This document shows positions 23,231-35,500 of a DNA stretch of 64,000 nucleotides, piece after piece. The stretch spans positions 2,982,846 through 3,046,845 of the forward strand of contig VUYV01000015.1 of NCBI GenBank assembly GCA_008711295.1, in the 5' to 3' direction. This DNA is from Anarhynchus alexandrinus (taxonomy: Eukaryota; Chordata; Aves; Charadriiformes; Charadriidae). The translations under genes were made by a program, and so were the position numbers. Under the pieces are notes generated by a model. The model saw only the letters and a program-made list of their open reading frames with translations, was not told the origin of the DNA and made no database searches. Within the stretch, counting starts at the first letter, position 1; each line of letters begins with the position of its first letter.

Positions 23231-26200
23231 CTGTTCATATCTCCCTGATGCAATGTCTGCCCACATCTGGGCTGCAAATGAGTTCCACATATTCATATGT
23301 AACAGTAGGTGGTGATAGTTTCTTACAGTTCAGGAATAATAATTTATATAATGCATAACAGACTGTTTCTTATAAAAAAAGTAAAAGGAATCAAGATGAC
23401 ACCCCTCTTCTCATTACATCTGGGAGAAGAAAAGCATAAACATGGGTAATTAGAATTTAACACAAATTTCAAAAAAAGTCCAGCGAAGGGACTGAGGGAA
23501 GAACAGTTCATTTTATTCAAATGAGTGACATAAGACACTGAGAGGGATAGCTCAGACTAGTCTTGGCATGAATAGTCAATATGAAATCTCCTTTAATCTA
23601 AGTAGCCACATTAACAGCACCTGGTTCTGTCCTTCTGGTTTCGTTGAATCCCTGAACGGCTAACACCTACAACAGAGTGTCAGCTGTACTCTCGTAAGGG
23701 ACCATGGTTTGGAAAGGTACTTTGCAAAGAAGAGTTGCAAAGTCTAAGAGATCTGCCAGTAAAACATTGCAAAAGGCAGAAAAGGGAGCACAAAAAGGGA
23801 TTGCAAAGAGCCTGGTTTCTGTCACAGAAACAATAAGACATTGGGAAGAATGAAAGAGGAATGAAACAGAAAACAAGAGAATATATTTTTAAGAAATATC
23901 TCAAATGAAAAAAAAAAAAAGAAAAAGAGAGGAGCTCCTTTATGTCTACTGTAAAATACTGTTTCGCTCAATGGGATCACACAGTGGGTTGTGGAGTCAA
24001 GGCTAGTAAATGGCCCTGGAGCCAACCTGTGACATCAGATGTTCCTGCATATGGGCACCCATTTGTGTTTATAATGATATTTGTAGCCATACCATTGATA
24101 ATTCACCTTCTTAGGATGAAGTTTTCTGACAAATTGCCCTCTTTGCTTCTTCTCTTTGGGTCTCTTGTGTTCCAATCGACTATGTATGTTCAATTAAAAA
24201 CAGCTACTTAAGAATAGATAGTTGCTGGTTGTCAACATTTTTGGAGGAATCTGGTGAGGAAAGAGAGGAGTGATATAATAATGATTTTTTCAGCTAAAAC
24301 TCTGCCCCTTCCATAGACATGTAAAGGCTGAGGCACTTGAAGAAAAAGGCACATGTATGACCATATTAAAAGCCTGACACATGTTCCAAACCTTTTCTAG
24401 ATTTTGTTCCTCCCTATACCAGAATGGTGTATATATACCACTTCTGTATACACTGCTGTTACCTCAGTAATGTTTTGGATCTCAGAAACTTTTAATAAAG
24501 TCATGCAACGCTTACAGTTTAAAAGCAATAACTGACAATTATCCACTTAGGGGGTTAGAAAACTGCCTTGAGAAAGTAAAGTACACTACCAATCATATCT
24601 TTGTTATTTAATGGAGAGCTACTGTAATTTAGTTGGTACAACTGTCATGTAATGGGCCACAGTAAATTCACTTGAGAAAAGAAGACCAAAGGCAGGATAT
24701 ATACCACTGCAATGGCTCTGAGGGTCCTAAATTTATATTTTCCTGTAATGTTAAAGAGGTTTTTCAACTCATTTTCCTTTCCAAAGCCTAAATTCTCCAG
24801 ACTGAATAAACCATCACTCGTAAATTCACTATGACAAACAAGGAGGCGAGAGTATGTACATGAAATATAGATTTAATAAATATTCCTCATGTACAGGGAA
24901 ACCGCTGATATATCTATAACCTCCTGGTGTCCCATCATGGACCTTCCACAAAGCGTGACTGGTAATGTGCCATTCTTTTTTGGTAAGATTCCTGACAACT
25001 GACTTTGCTACCTTATTTCAATATTGTTTTTTTCCTGATACACTAAAACATGCAGAGGCACATATTAATGAGAATAGGGTGGAGACACACCTCAGAATCA
25101 AAAGATTGCTTGCAAGTTCCATTCAGTGCTGGAGGAAAGGTTGGAATATTTCTTATATTAACCAATCCATTTAGTAGTGCCTAGTTCCAAAGTTTCCGCA
25201 GCTTATTAACTCTCAGGTCCACTTGTACCTTTTAATTATTAATGCAAGAATAAAACAATGTGGCCTTTTTGGACTGCTGAAGCTCTGCCAGTTCACTTTA
25301 CATGAATGTCTATCTAGATCTGAGCCCAGAACCTCAAACTTTGAACACTTTATTAAAGTAAGAAAAGCAAATACAGCTCTTTCTTCTTCCCCAGACTGTA
25401 AGCCTTCAGCTAAACTATTCAATAATATAGCATCTTTGTTATTCACTGTATGATCTGTGCTTATATTATCAGGCATTATTATTACCCAATTAATCATAGT
25501 GACTATAGTGAGGAAGATAGAGAACTGAAGAAGTTCTGAATAGACCTGTTTCAAAATATTATTTGTCCGTTAGAAACAATTTTTTTATTATTATCTTATC
25601 AACATTTTTCAGTAAAAAAATATCTTCCACAATTATTTTTATTTGAAAGAATGGCAAGATAATAGAAAAATCCAATATAATATCACTTTTGGATTGCTAA
25701 TTAAAACATTGGAAATTTTGTCCAAGACGGGATTTTTTCTCAGGACAGGAAAGGGGAAAAAAGAAAGAATTCATCCATTCTTCATAGTACTAAGAAAACT
25801 TTGGCAACACATTTCGTTTTGTAATAATCTTGTCATCTTGCCACAGATGAAGGAGAGTTCAGTTTATGGAGCAATTTAATAAATCAGGCTGGAGACCAAA
25901 TTTCTACCATTTTCTGTGGTTTTTAACATAAATCAACATTACTCTTATGCACACATTCTGTTACAAATGCAATCCTTTCTCACTTTACTCTTTAGTAATG
26001 GGTAACACTCTGCATGAAAGAATGCAGTTTGCCTCGTTCTCATTTTATGCTAATTTTGTTCAAATTCTACCTCAAAGACCAGTATCTGCCTGTAAAGAAC
26101 CTACCACATTCTGGGAATAATATGCAGTTCAAAATGCACCAGTGATTGCCTGTATATTAGAGACGGAATATTTTAAAAGCTCCCCCATTCTAATTAGTAA

Positions 26201-28599
26201 TATGAAAGATTCTTTACCTTGCTTGACTCTACAGAGCTGTGATTGCAGAAGAGGTTACCATTAATGTGAGATACAACAAGGGCTAATCAGGAACAAGTAA
26301 AACAATGTGTCACCTTACAAGAGCAATGATGATTTACCATCAGAATGCTACTGAATATCCGCTTTCATCACCCTTTTGGTGTGAAAAAAATCCATATAAA
26401 AATATGGTGCCTTATTAAGTAACCCAAGCACATGTCTGTAAAATAAATGTCTTCTGAAAAAAAAAAAAAAAGGCACTTAAAGAAAAAGTCTTACAACTCT
26501 ATTTGTGTAGTATGAAGGACACTTATCTTATTCACGAGACCATTTTTTTTTCTCTGGAATGTAGACATTAAAGATATTACAATTTCCAATCTACTTGCAG
26601 TGTAATTGATTCTTTGATGTCCGTTTTCTGTGTGACAAATATTAAACAACTTGTCTGCAGGTCAGTGATGATTTTTATTTTAGTGGGAAGTTATATTATT
26701 TTTTCTGTGTAATTGATGAAAGCTTTCAGTTATTTATTTTTTTTTTCTTGAGACTACAGTGTATGCCCTAAAATTCTATGTTTATTATAAAGGAATAAGA
26801 ATTTTGAAGATACCTGTCTTGGATTGGTTACTCTGTGCTTCCCTTACATAAGAAAGATATAGAAAAATTGCAGGAATATATGATTAAAGCCACTGAGAAA
26901 CGAAAACAATCAAAATATGCAAACAGATTTTTAGAAGAAAAGATTAGTCTAGATAAACAAGAGATGATCAACATTTTTTCTATTCTATAAAAGATGAAAA
27001 GTATTGAAACATTTCCTGTCCTGAGTAATACTAAGAAGTCAGCATTTTGAGAGCTCTTTTTCTAATTTAAAATGTGCAGACAAAAAGGTCTTGTGTCTAT
27101 CAAACTATTTAAACATTAATGTTTTGTCTTGACCTTCATTTCTTTTCTGTAATACTTCACTTAATTTTTGAATAAAGGCAATTTCTTATCTGGAACAAAG
27201 AATTTTTCAGTTTGGCAACATCAAATGGAGCAAAATTGAGACGTTTGTTTTCAAAAATGTACTTAACCAAGAAATTTCATCTGAATTCTAACTGTTCCTT
27301 ATAAAAAAATGAAAAGGAGAGTGAAGTAAAGGGAAGACATTTTAAACACTCATTCGGGTTTTTTTTGTTTGGTTTGGTTTGGGGTTTTTTTTGAGGACTG
27401 TTTCTGGATATCTACACTCTATAGAAAGCAATGGATTTTAAAAAAAATCTTGGTATGATAAGTTGTCAAGTAAATCATTATTAGTGTATGCATTTTCCAA
27501 AGAAGATAATCTTCTGTTACTATATTCAAAGTAAATTTGGCAAGCAAAAGATTTGGGTTCAAAGACATAAAGTGCTAATATCTATTTGATAATGAAAGTA
27601 TCTCCAAAGGGAAAAATGGCATATATCCTCATCTTTTAGGTTTATCAAATGAACTGGATAGTTCCTGTAAAATTCAAAGGAGAAAATAGTATTTTGTTTG
27701 GGTCCAGTAAGCTGTTCTTCCAGATGGTATCAAGGACTAATTCTTGCATTGCTGAAAACCTGGTTAGACAATCCTTATGACCGAAGTATTAAGCCACTGT
27801 AAATGGTTTGCTTAGGAAGGCATAGTAAATAATAATAATCATAAAAGTCCAACAAAGCAACCAAAAAACCCCACAAAACATGAGCTAAACTGTGCTATGG
27901 CGAAGATCTTGTTATCTGGAAGTCAGTGCTAATAAGAATAACAGGATTATACATAGTAAACTCTTTGTCTGTGTTCATTGGATTTTTTCTTTTAGTCTGC
28001 CTGGTAGCCTGCTGTGAACCCTGGAAGACCACGTGCTAGGACTTGGATCTAGACATTAGAAACTCCTCCTTTGACTCACTGAAAGTCAAATCCAAGATCT
28101 TTAGAATCATCAGTTGTAAGCAAAGTAACCAGCTAATGAAAGCCAAGAAGAACCTATGAAGATGTACTAAACTACCAAAGTGATGTTATAGAATTCCTTT
28201 AACATTATTCTACAATATGCAGAAGGGAAAATCATGCTGTCATGTAGTCTTCAAACTTAGATGTATATGCAACTGGTGGTCCAAGCCTTCTGAATGTCTG
28301 ACAGTTATTAATAATGTTCAGGCATAAGAGGTGTTGAACCCAACAGCTCCTGTATTTCAGCATGACATTTATGGTAGGATAGTAGTGAATACTAGAGTGA
28401 ACTAATTATTTCCAGTGATTTCCCTTGAGAGACAGAACAGAACATAGGGTGAGAATGTATGGAAAATAGACGTATGTGGTTTCTGAGAATATCTGGTTAA
28501 TGCCTGTTCAGCATAGATTAGGATGAGAAACAGAAGTAGCACATTAAACACCTGGATATGCAAATCCTAACAAACAGGAGTTAAAGGAGGCACTACCAA
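23231..28599. other. AT-rich noncoding DNA
   Basis: No gene or certain repeat was seen. An A-rich stretch lies at 23,908-23,927, an A14-like run at 26,457-26,471, and a T-rich G/T tract (GTTTGGTTTGGTTTGGGG) near 27,361-27,392. A complex patch at 26,220-26,380 could be regulatory, but support is thin. Short open frames (for example 25,213-25,554 minus, 113 codons) show no domain. Confidence 0.5.
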
Positions 28600-29161
28600 C
28601 AACCTCTCAGGTCACTGATTAACTGATGGACTGTTGAAGGGACTGCTCAAAGCCTTGAGGAAGTGCAGCTGGAACCAGCAGCAACTGGGAGGTTGCTCTC
28701 TTTCAGGGGAAAGAGCAAATTTATTGTGGGATATTTGAAAAGGCTTCTGGTGTTGTGCAAAACTTATTGTGGAACACTTAGAGAAAGGGCAACAAGTAGG
28801 CAAACAGAGTGAGCAAAGTGGATAAGGGAGAAAACATGGAAAATGAGGAAGATGGGTGATAAAAGTTGTGTAAAGAAGATGCAGATCAGTGTGCACTTGC
28901 CAAGCCAATCCCTCTGCCTGGTAACCAGTCTGGTCGTCTTCTTATCCAGCTCTACTCCTACCTGTTTTCCCTAGTGAAAGTGCTCACTGTTCTCTGTGTG
29001 TGAGTGTGAGGATAATGAACCTCAAGGTGGAGTAGCTAGAATAGTGAGAGTTCTGGGAACCACCTACCAGAGAGACCAGGGATCTGAGAGTCAGCTACTG
29101 GAAGCACCACAGGTGTCTCCCATGGCAATGGCAGAGATCTCTTTGTGTTTCATAATTTAAA
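28600..29161. repeat. GC-richer repeat-like flank upstream of CR1
   Basis: Composition shifts from AT-rich to balanced. The stretch 28,980-29,150 (TGCTCACTGTTCTCTGTGTG, then 'ggaaccacctaccagagagaccaggga', then 'caggtgtctcccatggcaatggcagag') looks to me like avian repetitive DNA, perhaps LTR-derived. I cannot name the family, and no LTR ends are visible. The minus-strand open frame (28,612-28,908) has no known domain. Confidence 0.3.
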
Positions 29162-29220
29162 CATGTGGAGGAAAAGAAGATTATCAGGAGTGGTCAATAT
29201 GGATTCACCAGTAAGAAATC

Positions 29221-30342
29221 ATGTTGACCAATCTGATAGCCTTCTACCATGACATGACTGGCTGGGTAGATGAGGGGAGAGCAGTGGACATTGTGTACCT
29301 TGACAAAAGCAAAGCTCTTGACAATGTGTCCCATAACATTCTCATGGATAAGCTTAGGAAGCGTAGGTTAGGTGAGTGGGCAGTGAAGTTGATTGAGAAC
29401 TGGCTGAATGGCAGAGTTGTGGTCAGTGGTGTAGAGTCTAGTTGGAGGTCTGTAACAAGAGGTGTTCCCCAGGGGTCAGTACTGGGTCCAGTCTTGTTCA
29501 ATATATTCATCAATGACCTGGATGAAGGGATAGAGTGTACCATCAGCAAGTTTGCTGATGACACAAAACTGGGAGGGGTGGCTGACACGCCGGAAGGCTG
29601 TGCCACCATTCAGCGTGACCTGGACAGACTGGAAAGTTGGGCAGAGAGGAACCTAATGAAATTCAACAAAGGCAAGTGTAGGGTACTGTGTCTGGGGAGG
29701 AATAACCCCATGCATCAGTACAGGTTAGGGGTTGACCTGCTGGAGAGCAACTCTGTGGAAAGGGACCTGGGAGTCCTGGTGGACAACAAGTTGACCATGA
29801 GGCAGTAATGTACCCTGGTGGCCAAGAAGGCCAACGGTATCCTGGGATGCATTAAAAAGAGGTCAAGACAGGTTATCTTCTCCCTCTACTCTGTCTTAGT
29901 GAGGCCACATCTGGAGTACTGTGTTCAGTTCTGGGCTCCGCAGTTCAAGGAAGAGAGGTAACTACTGGAGAGAGTCCAGTGGAGGACTACGAAGATGATC
30001 AATGGAACGGAGCACCTCCCTTATGAGAAGAGGCTGAGAAACCTGGGTCTGTTTAGCCTGGAGAAGAGAAGGCTGAGAGGGGATCCCATCAATGCTTATA
30101 AATATCTAAAGAGCGGGTGTAAAGAGTATGGGGACAGCCTTTTTTCAGTGGTGCCCAGCAACAGGACAAGGGGCAACAGGTACAAACTTGAATGCAGGAA
30201 CTTCTGTCTATACATGAGGAGGAACTTCTTAACATTGAGGGTGCCAGAGCACTGGCACAGGCTGCTCAGAGAGGTTGTGGAGTCTCCTTCTCTGGAGATA
30301 TTCAAAACCTGCCTGGACGCCATCCTGTGCAACCTGCTCTAG
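29221..30342 (+). pseudogene. CR1 reverse transcriptase pseudogene (C-terminal part)
   Basis: The RT reading frame lies in frame 1 from about 29,222 to 30,342. It is interrupted by stops at 29,806 and 29,959. The 195-codon segment at 29,221-29,808 carries palm motifs A and C with their aspartates intact, but the fingers domain and the upstream endonuclease are missing. The 3' segment (29,995-30,342) holds the conserved C-terminal region (LPYEKRLRNLGLFSLEKRRL). In motif A the residue after the catalytic Asp is Lys where Phe is usual, and a second Phe is Leu. It cannot make a functional enzyme. Confidence 0.9.
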
Positions 30343-30403
30343 GTGAACCTGCTTTGGCAGGAGGGGTTGAATTAGATCATCTCCAGAGGTCCCTTCCAAC
30401 CCC

Positions 30404-30440
30404 GACCATTTTGTGATTCTGTCATTCTGTGATTCTGTGT
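30404..30440 (+). repeat. CR1 3' octamer repeat
   Basis: Tandem 8-bp units of the ATTCTGTG type close the CR1 copy. In birds this octamer run replaces a poly(A) tail and is the presumed template site for target-primed reverse transcription. It fixes the plus-strand orientation and the 3' boundary of the element. Confidence 0.9.
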
Positions 30441-30810
30441 TTGAGTGGTCATGGCTGCAAAATCTGGTAGCAAACATTGAGTCTGATTAGCCAGCAAACA
30501 CAGACAGGATCAAGCCATTTGTATTGTTCATGTTTCTGTGAGTGCTGTTTGTATATAAGTGGTGCCTGTCAGGGTGGTCTCCCTGTGTTTGCACTGATTA
30601 GTTTGTGTTTGATCACATGCATGCTCATCCTTGCTTCTGGCTGAACTGTGGGTCTGGGGACTGCAGCAGCCTGGCTGCAGCAGGTTGGGAAGGAATCACA
30701 GCCTCCCATGGGAGTCTTGGTGCCCAGCAAACCTGGATTCCCTTGGATTCCCAATGACTGTCTGCAAATGTGTAACAGAGTTTGAATCGCACAAGGTTAC
30801 TAATTCACTG
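30441..30810. repeat. GC-richer repeat-like flank downstream of CR1
   Basis: This segment has a TATA-like GTATATAAG (30,551-30,559) followed by GC-richer sequence with repeated TGTTTG and CTGCAGCAGCCTGGCTGCAGCAGG-like blocks (about 30,661-30,684). It looks LTR-like: a core promoter followed by an R/U5-like segment. Together with 28,600-29,161 it may be one older repeat that the CR1 entered. No TG...CA ends could be placed, so this is tentative. Confidence 0.3.
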
Positions 30811-32528
30811 TAGCTATGTTATCATTCAGTGCTTCACATCACCAGAGGCAGAGAATCATGCAGGTATCACAGTTTCAGTTCTGAAGTTCTCCAGGTGTTT
30901 CTGCTGACATTTTTCCTTCTGGGTATAGCCATAAGTTCCAGACCACAGAAGAGATTAGGTCAAGTTTCCAAGCCTCCTCTGTGGCACGCAGACACAGTTC
31001 AAACTCTACACAATAGCTTGTACCTAAACCTCTTGACCAGATGTGTCAGAGCTATGGAAGAACAGGGCCAATGTAAGGTATTGCCTGTTAAACTTTCTTC
31101 CTGATGGTCTCTTCTTTGGAAGTATGAAAACATGGTGAGTGGCTTTCTAAGGTTAGGAAGCAAATTGATTATGAACTGGAGTTTTGTCTACCAACAATTT
31201 TTAATATGGAATCTTGTCATGAGTGAACTAAAGTCATTAATAATACAGTAAGCAAAATGTGCTACAGTTAACCTTAAATTATAACTTACAAAGAGCATTC
31301 TTGCAGTTTCTGCTATGATTTATGGGCTCAGTTTATTCTATGCAAATTCATGCACAGTTTCTAATAAGAGGGAGGAGGAAAGATAAAAAAGCCCTGAATA
31401 TTTTATAAGCTTTTTCCACTTACCTTAATTTAGAAATATGAAGCTGAATATGTAAGTAGAGAATAATTACCTATTACTAATCTCCCACATAGTTTATCTA
31501 TTTCAGCCCTGAACATCCTGAGCAATGCAAAACATAACTGTTTTACTACCTGTTCCACTGTAAATATGATAATTAGGTATACTTCAGTGCTAGTTTTTGC
31601 TGATACATGAGAAGATAGATACTGTAATATAATCAGGCAGTGCTTCGCTATTGTTTTATATCCCTTTTAAAAATAATATACCTGCTGTTCAGTATTTCAT
31701 TCATTGGACACAGTAAAGTTAACTTTTAAGAGGATGATGTCCTAGATAAGTTCCTTGAGCATGCTTTTCCAGATGCAATCCTTAAATTTTAGAAATGGTG
31801 TAACAAATTTGGGATTGCCATAGAAATCCATGCAAAAAGCGGCAGCAGAACGCAGTACTCTTCTCTATGGCACGAGTACTTCAGCACTCAGTAGTCAGTT
31901 GAGACCCTGACTCATAAACGCATTTGGGCACCTATATCATGTGTTAAACAACTAGTTCCAACAAAGCAATATTCAAGCCACCTAGCTCTAAAAAAGCAGT
32001 ATGCAAACCCTCTTCCAGTTGGTTCCTCCCGTTCCCAACCTACTTAGGTACAATTGATCAATTGTGAAATATAGTAAAAAAATTGATGAGCCTTGACGTG
32101 ACATATCAGATATGCCACCATCTTCATTCAACTTGGTGTCTCTCTGAAGGACAGCTATAGTCCCAAATCCTCATGCTATCAGTGAGTTTCATCCAATGAC
32201 AATACAGCAGAAGGATAAAAACTGTGAGTTATATTTAACTTCCAAAAATCCGAAAGAAATTAATGTTTTCTTTCAATGTTATTGAGTAACACTAACAGGA
32301 ACCTAAATGGGGGGGCACTGATAGTATTTGAAGGCTCCCAGCAAAGAAAAACAAACTGAAGATTTTATTCAATGAATAGATACACTTTTGAATCCAAGAA
32401 TCCCCATTTTTCCAGACAACCTAGCCTTAAACTAAAGCTTCCCCTGGCTCATACTTCTTTTCACATGACCATCAATACTTTAAGAAAACTTGAATTAATC
32501 ACCTATATTATTGCTCTTCAAATTATCA
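30811..32528. other. AT-rich noncoding DNA
   Basis: No gene or repeat was recognised. Confidence 0.5.
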
Positions 32529-32619
32529 GGGAAAGAAGGAAGAAAGGAAGGAAGAAAGGAAGGAAGGAAGGAAAGGAGGAAGGGAGGAAGGGAGGAAGGA
32601 AAGAGGAAAGGAAGGAGGG
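32529..32619 (+). repeat. (GGAA)n/(GAAA)n microsatellite
   Basis: About 90 bp of interrupted GGAA, GAAA and GGGA units form a pure purine strand. A 111-codon open frame (32,372-32,707) translates it as Lys/Gly/Arg/Glu repeats and should not be taken as a protein. Confidence 0.95.
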
Positions 32620-35329
32620 CAGTACAATGAACCAGCTTTATGCTGAATTGTATTTTTCATTAGTTAGTGAACAAGCCAAAATGTTTTTCTGTTATCTCTA
32701 CTTCTAGCAATCACAATAAATTAAGATCAAATCACAAATGGCAAATAGGCATCCTCCAATCAAGGGAAAAAAGATAATTTGTTTTCCTGTAAATCACAAT
32801 CTCATGTTGCATTACTACTCCCCTCTCTAGTCTATTTTTCATGTGCTTTCATACCTAAAACATAATGACATCAAGAGCTATCTCCCAGGTGAAACTTAGG
32901 TATGCGGTAGTCTTTAGCTTTTGCTAGGATCCTAAAAGACCAATAGTTGTCTTTTCTGGTTTCAGTCTTATGGCAATAGATAATTTTGTTTGCCCCACCT
33001 AGCTCAAGACATCTCTTCTGTGACGCTTCCTGATGTTTGGATCCTGCCTAAACCCTGATAGGATCCTCAAGGTGCATTTTTTCTTGCTATTTTTATCTCT
33101 GAATCTGGAGCCAAAACTGTTTGTCTAAGCATGGCTACTGAAGCTGGCTTCACTCAAAGGCCAAAGAGGAACATCTGGATCAGAATCAATGCTATTTTAT
33201 TTGGAAAATACCAGGAAACCTCAGTTTGGAACTGCATTTTGTATGATGTGTCCAAAAACTGGGACCTATATCATCATCACAAGTATTCAGACTACCAGGT
33301 GTCCAGTACAGTCTGTGAAGATGCAGTGTTAAATTTTGAGGATACCATCCCTCTTGCTCTTAATGCATCTGCTCTGGTTATCTTTTGTTTAAGGGGGAAG
33401 AATATATTTCAGATTTGAGTCTTAAGTGAAATTTGAGGGGGGAAAAATAACCTAACAAAATCAGAACTGTAAGATTATTCCATACTCAGAGTTCACTGGG
33501 ATCCTTCTAGATGATTTTTGTTGAGTGACAGCTATAGCTGGTTGGTGATCGGCAGCTTTTCCCTGTGGCAAATTCATGTTTCACTGGACAGCTTACCTGT
33601 TATTGAAATTTTCCACTGATAACAGAACCCAACCAGTTATCCTGGATATTTTATTTGTGCCTTAACTGGAGGGTGAAAAAAAGAAAAAAAATAAATTGGC
33701 CTCTACTTCTTCAGTGACATGAAAAGGCTGTTTCTTTTTCCACTGGGGAGCAGCAAAAGTGGCTTGGAGTAAAGAAACCCAACTTCTTTGGCTTCATCTC
33801 CCTTCTCAGGGCTTATGAGAGTGACCCTGCAAGGTATTAGATGCTCTTTTCCTAGCAGGCTCTAATCACAGCTGAATAACAATTCCTTCCATCTGACTTT
33901 TGGCAGCTAACTGAGCTACCTAAGTTATCAACTTACTTGCCCTCTGGCTTTTACCATAGTTGGTGGAAAGAAATAATCATCTGTAGATATCAGATTCCTA
34001 TGCTCCACTTTTAACTCCTAAAGCAAAAAATGATACTCATTTGGTTTATAATTTTAACCTTAGTTAATAGTATAATTAACAGAATGAGAATCAATATAGA
34101 ACTTGAAAATGGATTCCTAATTCTTAACTCCTCTATAAGGTGTGTAATTACATTTGTGCAAAATGACCAATGAGTCATCTCAGTTGAAACATCGGCAGGA
34201 AACTGACATAAACACTAGTATACTTTGTGAATTCAGTGGAAGACTTCTTAAACAGCAACCTTTACCAGAGTCCATGCTTTTTTGAAGGCTACAAAAGCTT
34301 TAAGTCATTTATCAGTTGTTTTGCTCAGGGCTGTCACAGAGGCTGATGTGCTTTTTCTCTCTGTCCTTCTTCTGTTCAAGAATGTTTGCCCAGTAATATC
34401 CTAGAGTTTTCACCTTTTGTCCAAAATTCCCAGACATTTAGAAATGCTGAAAATGGCTACAAAGCATCTGAAAGCGTCTAACTTCATATGCTTTCTGGAT
34501 AACCACAGGCTGAAATTGGTAGCTCTAGCTACAGACCTCTGGGAATACTCACTGAAGTCACTTGGGAACTTTGGCTACTAGTACCGATTGCTGTCAAGGT
34601 CTCCCTGACATGCTTCTGAGCACTGTCTGGAAGAGTGCTTGGTCACATGGGTCGAGTACCAGGGAGCATGCTGACAGCTGACCCGAATGGGCAATCACGG
34701 GGCAGTACTCACACTTTGTGGGGTTTGTTAATACAGAGCTAGCCTAAGCAACTCAGGGGCTGAACTTACTGGGCACCCCTTCTTACACAGAAACCTTGCC
34801 TATCTCCTTTTCCAAAGATTTTTCATTAAAGGACAAATTCAAAATGTCTCAGTTTGCATGCAATGAAAACATATTTGGAAATCATGGCAACTGTATATAA
34901 ATATGTGTATGCCTATGTTGTCACTGATAGCTTTTAGCCTGTCTATGTCTTGTCGATGAAGGTGTCAGCACTTGCCACGTCTCAGGTTCCATTCCAAGAG
35001 ATGGTAATAGACGAGAAGGTGGTAAGCAAGAGTCAAGCACACCAGGTGAGAAGAACTTCACTGGAGATTTAAAGAACCATCGTTTCTTACTGGAGAGGAG
35101 CCAGCATCTTACAGTATCAGACCCATGAGTCACAGGAAGAGAGGTGGGAGAAGACCTCAACTTGTTGCACTGATTGCCAACGACTGGAGAAAGAACAAAC
35201 AGGCTTATTAGCTCCGGTGGGAAATTAATATAACCTGAAACCTTAGATGAGTGGAACACAATGAATGTCTCTCTCTGTCTTACGCTCATGCATGCACACA
35301 TACCTTCACTTTTTTCTTTTTTCTTCCTA
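32620..35329. other. Noncoding DNA, nothing recognised
   Basis: Unique-looking sequence. The 95-codon plus frame (33,131-33,418) and the 126-codon minus frame (34,921-35,301) have no recognisable domain. Confidence 0.5.
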
Positions 35330-35500
35330 AGATGTAACTGCTCTGGGAGAAGGAAGATTGCATTTCTTCAACGACTGCATTGTTTATAAGAAGCTGTCGT
35401 TATTGATCAGTGGTTAAGGCCGGCAGAAAAAAAATGGTTTACACTTTCCATTTTAAATGTGCGAAGACTAAATAATCTAACAAACAGTACTGGACAGCGG
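35330..35500. promoter_or_regulatory. Candidate regulatory element
   Basis: A short complex segment keeps CpGs (AACGACTG, TGTCGTTATTGATCA, GGCCGGC) in an AT-rich setting. It contains a SOX-like ATTGTTT, a CUT/ONECUT-like TTATTGATCA near 35,400 and a RUNX-like GTGGTTA near 35,411. This is suggestive of an enhancer by appearance only. Confidence 0.2.

Larger units (their letters stand above)
29162..30440 (+). mobile_element. CR1 LINE, 5'-truncated, with octamer tail
   Basis: This is the C-terminal half of the CR1 reverse-transcriptase ORF plus the 3' end. Visible motifs in order are [10 protein letters not shown] (near 29,198), motif [15 protein letters not shown] with the catalytic Asp codon at 29,302-29,304, [14 protein letters not shown] (about 29,460-29,502), motif C FADD at 29,551-29,562, then the [20 protein letters not shown] and [11 protein letters not shown] segments. 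The copy ends in GAGGTCCCTTCCAACCCC (30,386-30,403) and ATTCTGTG-like octamers (30,409-30,439), the diagnostic avian CR1 terminus. Breaks seen: a 1-base deletion near 29,222, in-frame TAA stops at 29,806-29,808 and 29,959-29,961, and a few codons missing near 29,860. It is 5'-truncated, as usual for target-primed insertion. It is dead but fairly well preserved, so younger than the other LINE relics here. Confidence 0.95.

Noticed and set aside
23255..23330. Possible extra CR1/L3 piece ('aatgagttccacatattcat')
   Set aside because: One short block only, too weak beside the true CR1 end at 23,230.
24740..24840. Faint resemblance to antisense CR1/L3 ('ccagactgaataaacc')
   Set aside because: Only one short block matches, without ordered neighbours.
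29244..29609. 121-codon minus-strand frame
   Set aside because: Antisense shadow of the CR1 RT frame.
30192..30416. Open frame with an [18 protein letters not shown] sequence
   Set aside because: Out-of-frame reading of the CR1 3' end, a well-known source of false avian gene models.
32372..32707. Lys/Gly/Arg/Glu-rich frame
   Set aside because: Translation of the GGAA microsatellite.
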